This document shows, piece after piece, positions 5,987 through 14,056 of a stretch of DNA of 34,180 bases (its first letter is position 1; each line of letters opens with the position of its first letter). The stretch is taken from assembly GCF_000381905.1 (NCBI RefSeq), contig NZ_KB907292.1, positions 1 to 34,180 of the forward strand. Reading direction: 5' to 3'. Position numbers and translations under genes: made by a program. The DNA comes from Paenibacillus fonticola DSM 21315. GTDB taxonomy: Bacteria > Bacillota > Bacilli > Paenibacillales > Paenibacillaceae. Below the pieces are notes generated by a model. It did not search any database and was not told where the DNA came from. It saw only the letters and a program-made list of their open reading frames with translations.

Positions 5987-7963
5987 CTACAACGATTCTT
6001 CTTCAAGTATAGCTCCAGTCGGCAATACTGCTACCACTCTATCTTTGACATGCTGATTGAGCAAAACTTCTGCATCCAAGATGGCTGCTGTCCCTTGATC
6101 CGTCGATGAGCGAATGAGTCTACCTAATCCTTGCCGTAAGCGAAGCAGCATATATGGCAGATCTACTTCTTCATATGCTGAATCAGCGGCTTCCCGTTTA
6201 GCCATAAATACAGGATCTTCCGGTGGATAAGGCAGTGACCAAATAATAACGTTGGATAATGAAGGTCCCGGTACATCCAGACCCTCCCATAGGCTTGCCG
6301 CACAGAGCACGCTTTCCTCTGTATTTTGGAACTCAGCAATGAGGCTGCTAATCTCACGGTCACCTTCATATAGCATAGTATAGGATGCGAAGTATGGCTG
6401 GTGCGAAGCGGCTTGCTTAAACTCGCGCAGCTCATTCATTGTTCTGAATAACAATAGAGCTCGTCCTTCGGTGCGTTTGATCAGCTTGGCCGCCAGGGCC
6501 AGCTTCTTCGACGCAGCAGCCTCTCTCTGAATCTCTCCATCTTGCAAAAGTTCACTTGGTGCTAATAGCTTCATCTGCTTCTCGTAATCGTACGGAGAGT
6601 CCACAGAAAAGGATAAAAATTCGCTGATTCCAAGACTTCCCGCTACGTAATCAAAAGATCCATCTACCGATAAGGTTGCTGAAGAGAATACAATCGGCAT
6701 CTGCAGTCCGAATACCCGTTCCTCCAGCACTTCCTTGACCGTTTGCGGCATAATGGCAAGTGTTGCAGTACCATCCTCATTTTCTTCCGCCCAGCAAATG
6801 TAGGTTTCAGGCTCACGGAACAGATGAAGTGCTGTTTGAATCATATCCAGATGCTCTTCAACGATACGCAGCTTATATTCATCAAGCGTGTACAGGCCAC
6901 TCTCAAAGACCAATTCTTCATCAATAGCTTCAATAGTATTTTTCCAGCGATTGAGTTCTTTTAGAAGCTTCTCATCCATGTGGATTCGTTTTCGATCAGA
7001 ACCGGGTATCGCTGTACTTTGCTCCGCTACTAGAGAAAACACAAGCTCACTCTGGTCAATGGAATCTTCAATTCGTTCGGCTAGTGTTTCCCTGATCTCT
7101 CCATCTAGAAGACGAGTAATAATCTCTTCATATGCACTATGCTTCAGCTTATAACTGAGGGCATGTTGTGCTGCCGATTCGAGTAAATGTCCTTCGTCAA
7201 AGACGACTGAACTATGTTCAGGGAGGAGGGGAAGCTGACCTTCTCTTTTTCTTCCCTCATAGGTCCACACATGCTCCATGTAGTAATCATGGGAACAGAT
7301 AATAAGGTCTGTAGATTTTCGATAATGGTCCCGAGATAGGGTCATGCCGCAGCGATGTCTTTTATCACATACAAAACAGTCCTGAAACGAATCCCAGTTG
7401 ATCTTATTCCACTGTTCATCATTCAGATGTGGGTATTCCTTACGATCGCCGTAAGGGTAAAAAGATTGCATCGTTCCTGGGGAATGAACAAAATCAGGAA
7501 GATTTTCATACAGGTCTTCAATAACCGCCGCATCTTCATCCTGAAGACGAACGCCGTCTATTTTCTTAAGACATAAATATTGATCAGGGGATTTACCGAG
7601 CCGCGCATCAATCTGTAAATCCAGATAACGGGCAAGCTTAGCTATATCTCCTTCCTGTTTCACAAGCTGCTCAATGAGCGACTCATCTGCACAGGTAATC
7701 ACTGCAGGCTTACGTGTATATCTTGCATAATTAACTGCATAAAGCAGGTAAACGAGTGTTTTTCCCGTGCCTACCCCAGCTTCTGCAAAAATAGTTTTCT
7801 GATCAGCATAGGCTTTTTCCAATTGGTAAGCCATAAATATTTGTTCATCACGGACATCAAATCCATGTTCAGGCAACACATCATAAAAAACATCCGCAAC
7901 CCAATCGCCGACCTGCTTGACGAACGGTTCTGACGGATCATAGGAGAAAGGATATCGCTCCAC
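5987..7963 (-). CDS. DinG/XPD-type ATP-dependent DNA helicase, YpvA-like
   Basis: A 658-residue superfamily 2 helicase. Walker A is EAGVGTGKT (61-69), the DEGH box is VVFDEGHLLES (256-259 for DEGH), and the C-terminal arginine-finger motif reads RQGLGRLIRS. Four cysteines between motifs Ia and II (131, 196, 199, 205; DCFVCDKRHRC) are placed as in the iron-sulfur cluster of XPD/DinG enzymes. The N-terminus is close to what I recall of B. subtilis YpvA, and the length is similar. It likely unwinds damaged or structured DNA 5' to 3'. Start is GTG at 7963 with ggagg 8 bases upstream. It is single-gene and faces the PKS operon tail to tail. Confidence 0.9.
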   Translation of the reverse strand: MERYPFSYDPSEPFVKQVGDWVADVFYDVLPEHGFDVRDEQIFMAYQLEKAYADQKTIFAEAGVGTGKTLVYLLYAVNYARYTRKPAVITCADESLIEQLVKQEGDIAKLARYLDLQIDARLGKSPDQYLCLKKIDGVRLQDEDAAVIEDLYENLPDFVHSPGTMQSFYPYGDRKEYPHLNDEQWNKINWDSFQDCFVCDKRHRCGMTLSRDHYRKSTDLIICSHDYYMEHVWTYEGRKREGQLPLLPEHSSVVFDEGHLLESAAQHALSYKLKHSAYEEIITRLLDGEIRETLAERIEDSIDQSELVFSLVAEQSTAIPGSDRKRIHMDEKLLKELNRWKNTIEAIDEELVFESGLYTLDEYKLRIVEEHLDMIQTALHLFREPETYICWAEENEDGTATLAIMPQTVKEVLEERVFGLQMPIVFSSATLSVDGSFDYVAGSLGISEFLSFSVDSPYDYEKQMKLLAPSELLQDGEIQREAAASKKLALAAKLIKRTEGRALLLFRTMNELREFKQAASHQPYFASYTMLYEGDREISSLIAEFQNTEESVLCAASLWEGLDVPGPSLSNVIIWSLPYPPEDPVFMAKREAADSAYEEVDLPYMLLRLRQGLGRLIRSSTDQGTAAILDAEVLLNQHVKDRVVAVLPTGAILEEESL

Positions 7964-8243
7964 GCTTACGCCTCCGACATTATCATATTCTTATTAGCAA
8001 AACTCAAATTATCTCATAAATGAGTAGGTTTGGCAACCTGTCTTTCTCCTCATGAAGCGGGTTTGTACACGCATGAGATGCAGCAGCAGATCAAACTTTT
8101 ACTGTTTATAGTAAAGCTGGAAATGAACATGTCTCCAAATATTCACGGGCTAAAATATAGGGTTACTATACGTTAAATGTAGGGGTTGAAAGGAAATGTA
8201 TTGAATATAACAACTTGATTTTTAGTAAATGCTTTGTGAAGTC

Positions 8244-8272
8244 TTGAAATCAAACAGAGCATGTATTATGAT
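8244..8272 (+). promoter_or_regulatory. Sigma-A promoter of the membrane protein/marR operon
   Basis: TTGAAA (8244-8249), a 17-base spacer, and TATGAT (8267-8272): five of six at each box. The predicted start of transcription near 8279 falls inside the palindrome listed next. Confidence 0.75.
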
Positions 8273-8291
8273 TTAGTTAAGTATACTAAAT
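8271..8291 (+). promoter_or_regulatory. Candidate MarR operator
   Basis: ATTTAGT (8271-8277) and ACTAAAT (8285-8291) are exact inverted arms around 7 bases; the perfect octamer agtatact sits at 8280-8287. It overlaps the end of the -10 box and the expected start point, the usual place for autorepression by a dimeric MarR protein. Assignment to the MarR two genes downstream is inferred. Confidence 0.6.
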
Positions 8292-8307
8292 TAACGGAGG
8301 GTATAAA

Positions 8308-8604
8308 TTGAACAAAGAGATTGTATTAAACGGGGATAAGAAAAAGAAACCATTCCTTTTTAAACTTGGAATAGCGCTTCTTATCCTTTATCCTATACTA
8401 TGGGGATTTGCAGTTATCTTACCATTTACCCCATTTCCAACTCACATAAAAGCCACTGCTATTACAGCATGTATAGTAATAGGAGAAATCTTTTTTTTGA
8501 TAGGTGTAGCCTTTGTGGGCAAAGAATTAGTGACCAAATATAAAAGCAAACTAAACCCAAAAAACTGGAGAAGAAGAGGTGACAAACAAAAAGATGAAAG
8601 ATAA
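8308..8604 (+). CDS. Small two-helix membrane protein (transporter-suffix-domain type)
   Basis: A 98-residue protein with a basic N-terminus and two hydrophobic helices (about 18-42, LFKLGIALLILYPILWGFAV, and 52-72, AITACIVIGEIFFLIGVAF) joined by PFTPFPTHIKA, and a basic tail. It looks like the small proteins annotated as transporter suffix domain, which often sit next to MarR genes; their function is not established. Start is TTG at 8308 behind ggaggg. The last 11 bases overlap the ORF of marR, so the two are coupled. AT-rich codon use contrasts with the helicase and PKS genes and suggests acquisition. Confidence 0.75.
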   Translation: MNKEIVLNGDKKKKPFLFKLGIALLILYPILWGFAVILPFTPFPTHIKATAITACIVIGEIFFLIGVAFVGKELVTKYKSKLNPKNWRRRGDKQKDER

Positions 8605-9025
8605 AAACCTACCTGAGGAAATTAATCAAACACTTGAAGAACTATGGCTGATACTTGAAACAAAAGAAAGAGCCTATACGAATTTCCAATTGAATAATCA
8701 GCAATATTCGTTATTAACATTAATTATTCGGCACCCATCATCCACTCCTACAGAGTTAGCAGATAAAATGAAAATTACCAAAAGTGCTATCAGCCAACAG
8801 TTAGTAAAACTCGAAAGTGAAGGTTATATTTACAGAAAGCAACATTTAGAAGATAAGCGTACAGTTTTAGTTGAATTAGGTGAAAAAGGATTAATTTATA
8901 AAAAAGAAATGGAAAGATTTATGCAGCAAATTTCCGAAAAATATTATGCAATTTTATCACCCGAAGAACTAAAAAACCTTTTATCTGCACTTCAAAAGTT
9001 AACAAAAGTAATTGATCAACTATAA
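8594..9025 (+). CDS. MarR-family transcriptional regulator
   Basis: A 143-residue dimeric winged-helix repressor. The helix-turn-helix is seen in TPTELADKMKITKSAISQQL (about residues 52-71), followed by the wing with the conserved DKRTVLVELGEKG. N- and C-terminal helices form the dimer interface. I choose ATG 8594, which has gaggtg about 10 bases upstream; the GTG at 8579 is an in-frame alternative within that ribosome site. It probably represses its own operon through the palindrome at 8271-8291, with a small phenolic or similar compound as inducer, as is common in the family. No cysteine-based redox sensor is seen in the protein. Confidence 0.88.
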   Translation: MKDKNLPEEINQTLEELWLILETKERAYTNFQLNNQQYSLLTLIIRHPSSTPTELADKMKITKSAISQQLVKLESEGYIYRKQHLEDKRTVLVELGEKGLIYKKEMERFMQQISEKYYAILSPEELKNLLSALQKLTKVIDQL

Positions 9026-9063
9026 TAATTATTGAAATTCAGTTTAAAAAAAAGTAATTAACA

Positions 9064-9093
9064 CCCTAAAGAGACTCCCACCTCTAATTAGGG
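9064..9093 (+). terminator. Stem-loop after marR (weak terminator candidate)
   Basis: Arms ccctaaagag (9064-9073) and ctct-aa-ttaggg (9082-9093), with a 2-base bulge and 8-base loop. There is no T tract, so termination is uncertain. Confidence 0.35.
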
Positions 9094-9138
9094 ATTATAG
9101 GTTTATCCATTGGTTTCCGATCACAGTCTGCCATGGTT

Positions 9139-9147
9139 TGATATAAT
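9139..9147 (+). promoter_or_regulatory. Extended -10 promoter of the HtrA-like protease
   Basis: tgatataat (9139-9147) is a full TGn-TATAAT extended -10 element, about 45 bases before the coding start. No good -35 is present, which is acceptable for an extended -10 promoter. Confidence 0.6.
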
Positions 9148-9191
9148 CTTCTTGAATTAATGTTTTTATTCTCTTTCTCATTAGCGGGGAG

Positions 9192-10037
9192 GTGTTTTCC
9201 ATCCGTAACGATGAGCTGAATGATCCCAAAACATCCGCCGATCCAGTAAATGATACCGATGTCCCGTTTGAATGGGAAGAAGAATTTTGGAATCTGGAGG
9301 ATGACATTGAAGAGGATGAGTTGAATCACCGACCCAAAAGAACATGGATCAAAAAAACAATTATTGTTATGCTGGCCATTCTGCTACTCGGTAATCTAAT
9401 CGCTTTTATACCACAGATTTATAATCTACTGACACTACGGTTTTTGAAAAAGGATGCACAGTTATCACAAGATGAACAGATCCAGCAATATAAGCAAGCC
9501 GTTGTCAATGTTAGTATCGGCGGTCGGAAAGGTACAGGGTTTAATATCGCTCCGAACGGACTCATTATTACGAATCAACATGTTTTGGATGACGACAAGG
9601 CTGGCATTATCCAATTTTTAAATGGGAAAACATATTCGGCAGATGTTATCGTAAGTGACAGCGAGCTCGATATCTCGATACTTAAAATTAGAGACAATGC
9701 GAACAACCTGCCTACACTGCAATTGGAAACAGAGATAGCCTATCAAGAGGGCGATCCTATTCATGTCATCGGAAACCCGCTAGCATTCTACCGAATCGCC
9801 ACTGAAGGCATAGTGCTAGGATTAACCCCATTAGAGAGTCGCCAGCTTCCCATGCTCATGATACAGGCACCAATTCATAACGGAAACAGCGGCAGCCCTG
9901 TTATTAACAATAAAGGGAATGTTATTGCAGTAGTGTATGCCACAACAATTACATCACAGGGGGACCAATCTATCACTGTAGGTCTTGCTATTCCAATTGA
10001 TTATTTGGAGAAATATGAAAAGATAATGTTTCAATAG
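9192..10037 (+). CDS. Membrane-anchored trypsin-like serine protease (HtrA/DegP-like, no PDZ)
   Basis: A 281-residue protein with an acidic cytoplasmic N-terminus (about 1-50), one membrane helix (55-78, IVMLAILLLGNLIAFIP) and an extracytoplasmic S1C protease domain. The triad is His130 (ITNQHVL), Asp160 (SELDISILK) and Ser234 (HNGNSGSPV). The protein ends after the protease domain; the PDZ domain of B. subtilis HtrA proteins is absent. It probably handles misfolded or specific envelope proteins. The start is unclear: GTG 9192 overlaps the best ribosome site (ggggagg, 9186-9192) and is too close to use it. A start at ATC 9201 would have normal spacing but a rare codon. The long acidic N-terminus recalls anti-sigma-like or regulated proteases. 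Confidence 0.87.
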   Translation: MFSIRNDELNDPKTSADPVNDTDVPFEWEEEFWNLEDDIEEDELNHRPKRTWIKKTIIVMLAILLLGNLIAFIPQIYNLLTLRFLKKDAQLSQDEQIQQYKQAVVNVSIGGRKGTGFNIAPNGLIITNQHVLDDDKAGIIQFLNGKTYSADVIVSDSELDISILKIRDNANNLPTLQLETEIAYQEGDPIHVIGNPLAFYRIATEGIVLGLTPLESRQLPMLMIQAPIHNGNSGSPVINNKGNVIAVVYATTITSQGDQSITVGLAIPIDYLEKYEKIMFQ

Positions 10038-10086
10038 TATCAGGAAGCTAACTGGCAGTTTACTTGGGTCAAAATATAAAAATCCC

Positions 10087-10116
10087 TTTACTTAAACGAT
10101 GATCGAGGCGTATAAT
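10087..10116 (+). promoter_or_regulatory. Promoter of rarD
   Basis: TTTACT (10087-10092), an 18-base spacer and a perfect TATAAT (10111-10116), 37 bases before the chosen ATG. Confidence 0.6.
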
Positions 10117-10153
10117 CCGTTAAGACACCGGAGTGAGAAGAGGGAATTTGATT

Positions 10154-11032
10154 ATGAACAACGGGTTGGTCAATGCTATTATTGCGTACATCATGTGGGG
10201 GGTTCTCCCGCTTTTTTGGAAGTTGTTTAACGATGTGCCGGCAGGCGAGATTCTGTCACATCGGGTTGTCTGGTCGTTCGTCTTTATGGGTATTCTCGTC
10301 GCAGTCCAGCGTCGCTGGGGTGACTTGAAGCGGATTGCGGCTAGCCGCTCGCTCCTGCTGTCGCTCACCGCTAGCGGACTGCTGATCGCTGCCAATTGGC
10401 TCATCTTCATCTGGGCGGTCAACAACGACCATGTCGTTGAGACAAGTCTCGGCTATTATTTGAACCCGTTACTGAACGTGCTGCTTGCTGTGGTTTTCCT
10501 TCGTGAAAAGCCAAACCGTGGCCAATGGCTTGCGATAGCCATCGCTGGCGCCGCTGTGCTCATCATCGCCATCGACTACGGACGTTTCCCATGGATCTCA
10601 ATCACACTGGCCGCGACGTTTGGCTTGTACGGCCTCGCGAAGAAGAAGATCGGACAAGACGCTTCTGTAGGCTTGCTGTCAGAGACAGCTGTAGTCCTGC
10701 CTGTTGCGCTCGGCTACTGGATCTATTTGGCCGCAGTGGGAAAGACGACGGCATGGACGCTACCTGTGTCCACGTTAGTCGAACTGCTTCTTTCCGGCGT
10801 GGTAACAGCGCTACCGCTGCTTTTCTTTGCGCGAGCGGCAGCCCGGATGGCGCTGTCCACGCTCGGCTTCGTACAATACATCGGGCCGACGATTATGCTG
10901 TTACTTAGCGTATTCGTGTTCAAGGAATCGGTCTCGCCGATTCTTCTCACCGGCTTCGCGCTCATCTGGACAGCGCTTGTCGTATACGCTGCGGCATCGG
11001 TTCGCGGCACGAAATTCGCCAAGGCGCATTGA
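10154..11032 (+). CDS. rarD: RarD-type EamA/DMT permease
   Basis: A 292-residue drug/metabolite-transporter-superfamily protein with about ten membrane helices in two EamA repeats. The N-terminus (GLVNAIIAYIMWGVLPLFWK) and the segments LSHRVVWSF, NWLIFIWAVNNDHVVETSLG and YYLNPLLNVLLAV are diagnostic of RarD. Its substrate is not firmly known; the name comes from a chloramphenicol-sensitivity phenotype in other bacteria. ATG at 10154 has agaggg 10 bases upstream; the in-frame GTG at 10133 overlaps that site and is less likely. It stands alone between its own promoter and a terminator. GC-rich codon use differs from the AT-rich genes on both sides. Confidence 0.9.
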   Translation: MNNGLVNAIIAYIMWGVLPLFWKLFNDVPAGEILSHRVVWSFVFMGILVAVQRRWGDLKRIAASRSLLLSLTASGLLIAANWLIFIWAVNNDHVVETSLGYYLNPLLNVLLAVVFLREKPNRGQWLAIAIAGAAVLIIAIDYGRFPWISITLAATFGLYGLAKKKIGQDASVGLLSETAVVLPVALGYWIYLAAVGKTTAWTLPVSTLVELLLSGVVTALPLLFFARAAARMALSTLGFVQYIGPTIMLLLSVFVFKESVSPILLTGFALIWTALVVYAAASVRGTKFAKAH

Positions 11033-11061
11033 CGAAAAACACATCCACTCGGTACCGACAT

Positions 11062-11100
11062 AACAGCCATTTCCGTCCGCAGGGGAGGAATGGCTGTTTT
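11062..11100 (+). terminator. Rho-independent terminator of rarD
   Basis: Arms aacagccatttcc (11062-11074) and ggaatggctgtt (11087-11098), 12 pairs with one bulged T, followed by ttctgttt. Confidence 0.8.
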
Positions 11101-11121
11101 CTGTTTGGGGTTAACGGAAAC

Positions 11122-11150
11122 TTGACTGATTGTAGCGCTAACGCCAAAAT
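11122..11150 (+). promoter_or_regulatory. Candidate promoter upstream of the DUF2269 gene
   Basis: TTGACT (11122-11127), a 17-base spacer and CAAAAT (11145-11150). The -35 is good and the -10 matches four of six. It would give a leader of about 190 bases. Confidence 0.35.
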
Positions 11151-11347
11151 TTTGTTATGTTAATTTTTAAATAATGATCTTACATTCAATCCACTCTTGT
11201 TCAGCCGACTTCAAGAGCTGAATGTTGCTTACGACGATGTCGCAATTTGTATGCTGGACCATCTTGAGCTCGGAGGAGCGTTTAAAAGAAAAAGGGTCGG
11301 TCTATCCTATCAAAGCAATATTACAGTGCGCTGAGGAGAAGGGGGGA

Positions 11348-11797
11348 ATGGGTTTGTTTGAATTACTGCTCGTTTTGCATATATTGGCTTTGATCGCCAT
11401 CATTGGCCCTGCTTTCGTGATGCCCATCATTCGCAGATCCGCTAGAACCGTCGGCCAGCTGCACTTTGCTTTTGATCTAACGAGCAAACTTGCCATAATG
11501 CCTAAAATTGGCGGAGCCGTACTTATTTTAACCGGGGTTTGGCTGATGATAATAACCAAGATGGGGTTATCCCAAATGTGGCTAAATGTATCCATCCTTT
11601 TATTTCTGCTCATGGTCGTCATGATCGACGGATGGATCGAGCCGCGGATGAAAAAGATCATATCTGATAGCCAAGACCAGAGTAATGAAATACCCGCCGA
11701 GTTCGGACTAATGATAAAAAAAATCATACCCATCGAGAAGGCAGCACAAATGCTGATGATTGCCATATTGGTGCTTATGGTTATTAAGCCATTCTAG
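11348..11797 (+). CDS. DUF2269-type four-helix membrane protein
   Basis: A 149-residue integral membrane protein of the predicted-membrane family DUF2269, function unknown. Four hydrophobic helices are visible: LFELLLVLHILALIAIIGPAF at the N-terminus, IGGAVLILTGVWLMIITKMG, WLNVSILLFLLMVVMIDGWI and AAQMLMIAILVLMVI at the C-terminus. I place the start at ATG 11348, with a strong gaggagaagg just upstream. The same frame is open to an ATG at 11222, but the added 42 residues are not membrane-like and overlap a different open frame ending at 11334. No terminator is evident downstream. Confidence 0.75.
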   Translation: MGLFELLLVLHILALIAIIGPAFVMPIIRRSARTVGQLHFAFDLTSKLAIMPKIGGAVLILTGVWLMIITKMGLSQMWLNVSILLFLLMVVMIDGWIEPRMKKIISDSQDQSNEIPAEFGLMIKKIIPIEKAAQMLMIAILVLMVIKPF

Positions 11798-11921
11798 CTT
11801 TACGGAAGCTTCCTTTTTGGCTTGTTGAAGTAATGGGCAGGATGTTCAATGTTAATAGCGTATATTAAAGAGGTGCTTTCCGATATTTCCAGTAATTTGG
11901 ACCTTCACAAGGGTAGGTGAA

Positions 11922-12344
11922 TTGACAATAGACACTAAAGTGAATGAAACAAAGCCATCATTATTAAATAGATTGAAAACGATGGCAAAGAAACTCAAAG
12001 CAAACTTAATGGTAATGTATTTGGCATATCGTGACCCACGAGTACCCTTATTTACGAAAATATTTGCAATTTGCGTTGTTGCGTATGCTTTTAGCCCTGT
12101 AGACTTGATACCAGATTTTATACCGATTCTTGGATACCTTGATGATTTAATTCTTGTACCATTAGGTGTTTACATAGCCTTACGACTGTTTCCCAGAGAA
12201 GTGCTTGAAGAATACAGAACAAAGGCAGAGGAACAAAGAAAATTAGGCAAACCTAACAATTGGATTACAGGTACACTTATAATAGCCGTTTGGATTGCGT
12301 TAGCAGTATGGAGTGGTTGGTATATCTATGGACTGTTGAAGTAA
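11922..12344 (+). CDS. YkvA-family DUF1232 membrane protein
   Basis: A 140-residue protein with the DUF1232 core (about residues 37-80: DPRVPLFTKIFAICVVAYAF, then SPVDLIPDFIPILGYLDDL), characteristic of YkvA-like proteins. The motif SP(V/I)DLIPD..P..GYLDD is complete. A further C-terminal helix (ITGTLIIAVWIALAVWSGW) gives an extra membrane anchor beyond the usual core. The function of the family is not established. Start is TTG at 11922 behind gggtaggtg. AT-rich codon use sets it apart from rarD. It appears monocistronic, with no clear promoter boxes. Confidence 0.8.
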   Translation: MTIDTKVNETKPSLLNRLKTMAKKLKANLMVMYLAYRDPRVPLFTKIFAICVVAYAFSPVDLIPDFIPILGYLDDLILVPLGVYIALRLFPREVLEEYRTKAEEQRKLGKPNNWITGTLIIAVWIALAVWSGWYIYGLLK

Positions 12345-12482
12345 CGGGGAACAGTACCTTCTTTGGTTATTGAAATAACGAGCAAGAGATCGTAATAAAT
12401 GAATATAACTAAAGATGACCTTTTATCGTTGTCTTCATTTCAAATATCATGTTAATGTATTATGTTCGAGGATGGTGATTGT

Positions 12483-13025
12483 ATGGTAGTGGAAGATCCA
12501 AGCATTATATTAATTACAGGGATAATGGCTAGCGGTAAATCGACAGTAGGGCAGTTGCTTTCTGAACAATTCGATAAATCGGTGCATTTACGTGGAGACA
12601 TTTTTCGAAGAATGATTGTAAATAATCGCAAAGAGGTTCATCCAGATTCGGGAAGTGACGAGTTTGATCAGTTAAGGCTACGATATCAGTTAGCCGCTCA
12701 GTCTGCGGAATTGTACCAAAAGGCGGGATTTACAGTTATTGTTCAAGATGTTGTCATTGGACCATTGCTTACTGATTTTATCTCGTATATTAGCAGCCGC
12801 CCATTTTATGTAGTAGTTCTTTGTCCAAACTCTGCAGTGGTTGCAACGAGAGAGGCTGCTCGCAGCAAGAAAGGCTACGGCGTTTGGAGTGTTGATGAGT
12901 TAGACCGCGTGCTGCGAAATGAAACTCCACGTACAGGATTATGGTTGGATTCATCTGATTTGTCCCCTGAAGAGACGGTGAATGAAATTTCCAAGAGACT
13001 ACAAAATGAGGCAATGATAACATAA
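12483..13025 (+). CDS. P-loop kinase/phosphotransferase-like AAA protein
   Basis: A 180-residue nucleotide-binding protein. The Walker A motif is GIMASGKST (residues 13-21) near the N-terminus, as in shikimate-kinase-like and chloramphenicol-phosphotransferase-like small-molecule kinases. A conserved RGDIFRRM follows (residues 38-45), and the segment TVIVQDVVIG has a possible Walker B aspartate. Substrate unknown; resistance by phosphorylation or nucleotide/cofactor salvage are possibilities the sequence cannot decide. I prefer ATG 12483 (gagga about 10 bases upstream) over ATG 12462. A terminator follows. Confidence 0.8.
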   Translation: MVVEDPSIILITGIMASGKSTVGQLLSEQFDKSVHLRGDIFRRMIVNNRKEVHPDSGSDEFDQLRLRYQLAAQSAELYQKAGFTVIVQDVVIGPLLTDFISYISSRPFYVVVLCPNSAVVATREAARSKKGYGVWSVDELDRVLRNETPRTGLWLDSSDLSPEETVNEISKRLQNEAMIT

Positions 13026-13069
13026 GCTATTCGCTAACCGGAACGATAAATTCAATCCATGCGCACTTT

Positions 13070-13093
13070 GCCGCCCAAAATGGCGGCTTTTTG
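13070..13093 (+). terminator. Rho-independent terminator after the P-loop kinase
   Basis: Stem gccgcc (13070-13075) / ggcggc (13082-13087), with a short A-rich loop and five T. Confidence 0.8.
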
Positions 13094-13110
13094 TTGTTAA
13101 ATAAGTTCTA

Positions 13111-13419
13111 ATGTTGCTTTGGAATCGACTCTATCAGCGGGGTAAGGAATCTCTCGATTATATTGCGGGCTTGATCCGAGAATGCGGAGATCCTCCAGAA
13201 GATGCCAAAAATGCAATTGACTGCGTGGTTCAACTTGAGTCAATATGTAGAGAAGAGCATATTAGTACCGAGAGAAATATTGCCGGAATATGGATTGCTT
13301 TCATGTCCAGCTTGATGACTTTCCAGGAGCTGTATGCCGGATATTTATTAGTCCGGAAGCATCTGGGAATCTTGCATGAAGAGGTGGTTATCAATGAAGA
13401 TTATGATTGTAGAAGATGA
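13111..13419 (+). CDS. Hypothetical 102-residue protein preceding the Bce module
   Basis: An open frame of 102 codons with balanced, coding-like codon use, mostly helical and acidic (for example AGLIRECGDPPEDAKNAIDC), with a hydrophobic stretch WIAFMSSLMTF near residue 62. I do not recognise a family. No ribosome site stands before ATG 13111, so the true start may be an internal codon such as TTG 13171, or the gene may be a remnant. Its end overlaps the start of the response regulator by 26 bases, which would be translational coupling if real. It is the only candidate gene between the preceding terminator and the two-component system. Confidence 0.4.
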   Translation: MLLWNRLYQRGKESLDYIAGLIRECGDPPEDAKNAIDCVVQLESICREEHISTERNIAGIWIAFMSSLMTFQELYAGYLLVRKHLGILHEEVVINEDYDCRR

Positions 13420-14056
13420 TGAGACGATTCGTGAAGAGTTATCGATACTGATGACGTTTAACGGTTATTCGGTATGTACTCCGGTACACTTCTCTAATAT
13501 CCATATAGAAGTTGCGTCTGAGACTCCGAATTTGATTCTATTAGATATCAACTTACCTGGGATTGATGGTTTTAAGCTTTGCTCACTAATACGCAAGGAA
13601 TCGGGCATTCCGATTATTTTTGTGACAAGCCGGAATACGGATATGGATGAATTAAACGGTATTATGAGAGGCGGAGATGATTTTATTACCAAGCCTTATA
13701 ATGCTTCTATTTTGCTTGCACGCATTACGGCATTGCTCAGACGTGCTTACCCTAACGAGAATAAAGACTACCTTTCCTACAAGGATGTCTACATCTATTC
13801 GGACACAGGAAAAGTTTACTATCATGGTGAGAGTGTGGAGTTAACAAAAAATGAAAGCAAGATACTAACCTACCTATTCAAGCATCAGGGACAAATGGTC
13901 CCCAGAGCCGACCTGGTGGAATATTTATGGGATAATCAATTGTATATTGATGATAATGCTTTGAGTGTTCATATCACAAGGATCCGCAGCAAGCTCAGCC
14001 AGGTTGGTATCGATAACTTGATTCAGACTAAATATGGGCAAGGATACAAAGTATGA
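13394..14056 (+). CDS. bceR: OmpR-family response regulator, BceR-like
   Basis: A 220-residue two-component regulator. The receiver has the acidic pocket in MKIMIVEDDE, phosphoacceptor Asp51 (LILLDINLPGIDGF), conserved Thr/Ser (FVTSR) and Lys (FITKPY). The C-terminal winged helix includes LTKNESKILTYLFKHQGQMV and ends SKLSQVGIDNLIQTKYGQGY. The start is ATG 13394 behind gaggtgg; an upstream in-frame ATG at 13376 precedes the ribosome site. It overlaps the kinase gene by 4 bases (ATGA). Gene order regulator-kinase-ATPase-permease is that of Bce-type modules, so it should activate the downstream transporter genes. Assignment to the bce, psd or yxd subgroup is not possible by eye. Confidence 0.9.
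   Translation: MKIMIVEDDETIREELSILMTFNGYSVCTPVHFSNIHIEVASETPNLILLDINLPGIDGFKLCSLIRKESGIPIIFVTSRNTDMDELNGIMRGGDDFITKPYNASILLARITALLRRAYPNENKDYLSYKDVYIYSDTGKVYYHGESVELTKNESKILTYLFKHQGQMVPRADLVEYLWDNQLYIDDNALSVHITRIRSKLSQVGIDNLIQTKYGQGYKV

Larger units (their letters stand above)
7964..8307. other. Divergent intergenic region between helicase and MarR operon
   Basis: It carries regulatory sequence for both sides and no gene. A minus-strand promoter candidate for the helicase is TTGAGT (8007-8002), 17 bases, GATAAT (7984-7979), which would give a very short leader. An inverted repeat tttact-6-agtaaa lies at 8098-8115, of unknown role. The MarR-operon promoter and operator are listed separately. 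Confidence 0.45.

Noticed and set aside
5861..6109. 82-codon plus ORF between the PKS operon and the helicase
   Set aside because: No ribosome site at proper distance, and the second half is antisense to the helicase C-terminus; kept only as part of the intergenic note.
11222..11347. Upstream extension of the DUF2269 protein (42 residues from ATG 11222)
   Set aside because: The added residues are not membrane-like, and a much better ribosome site stands directly before ATG 11348.
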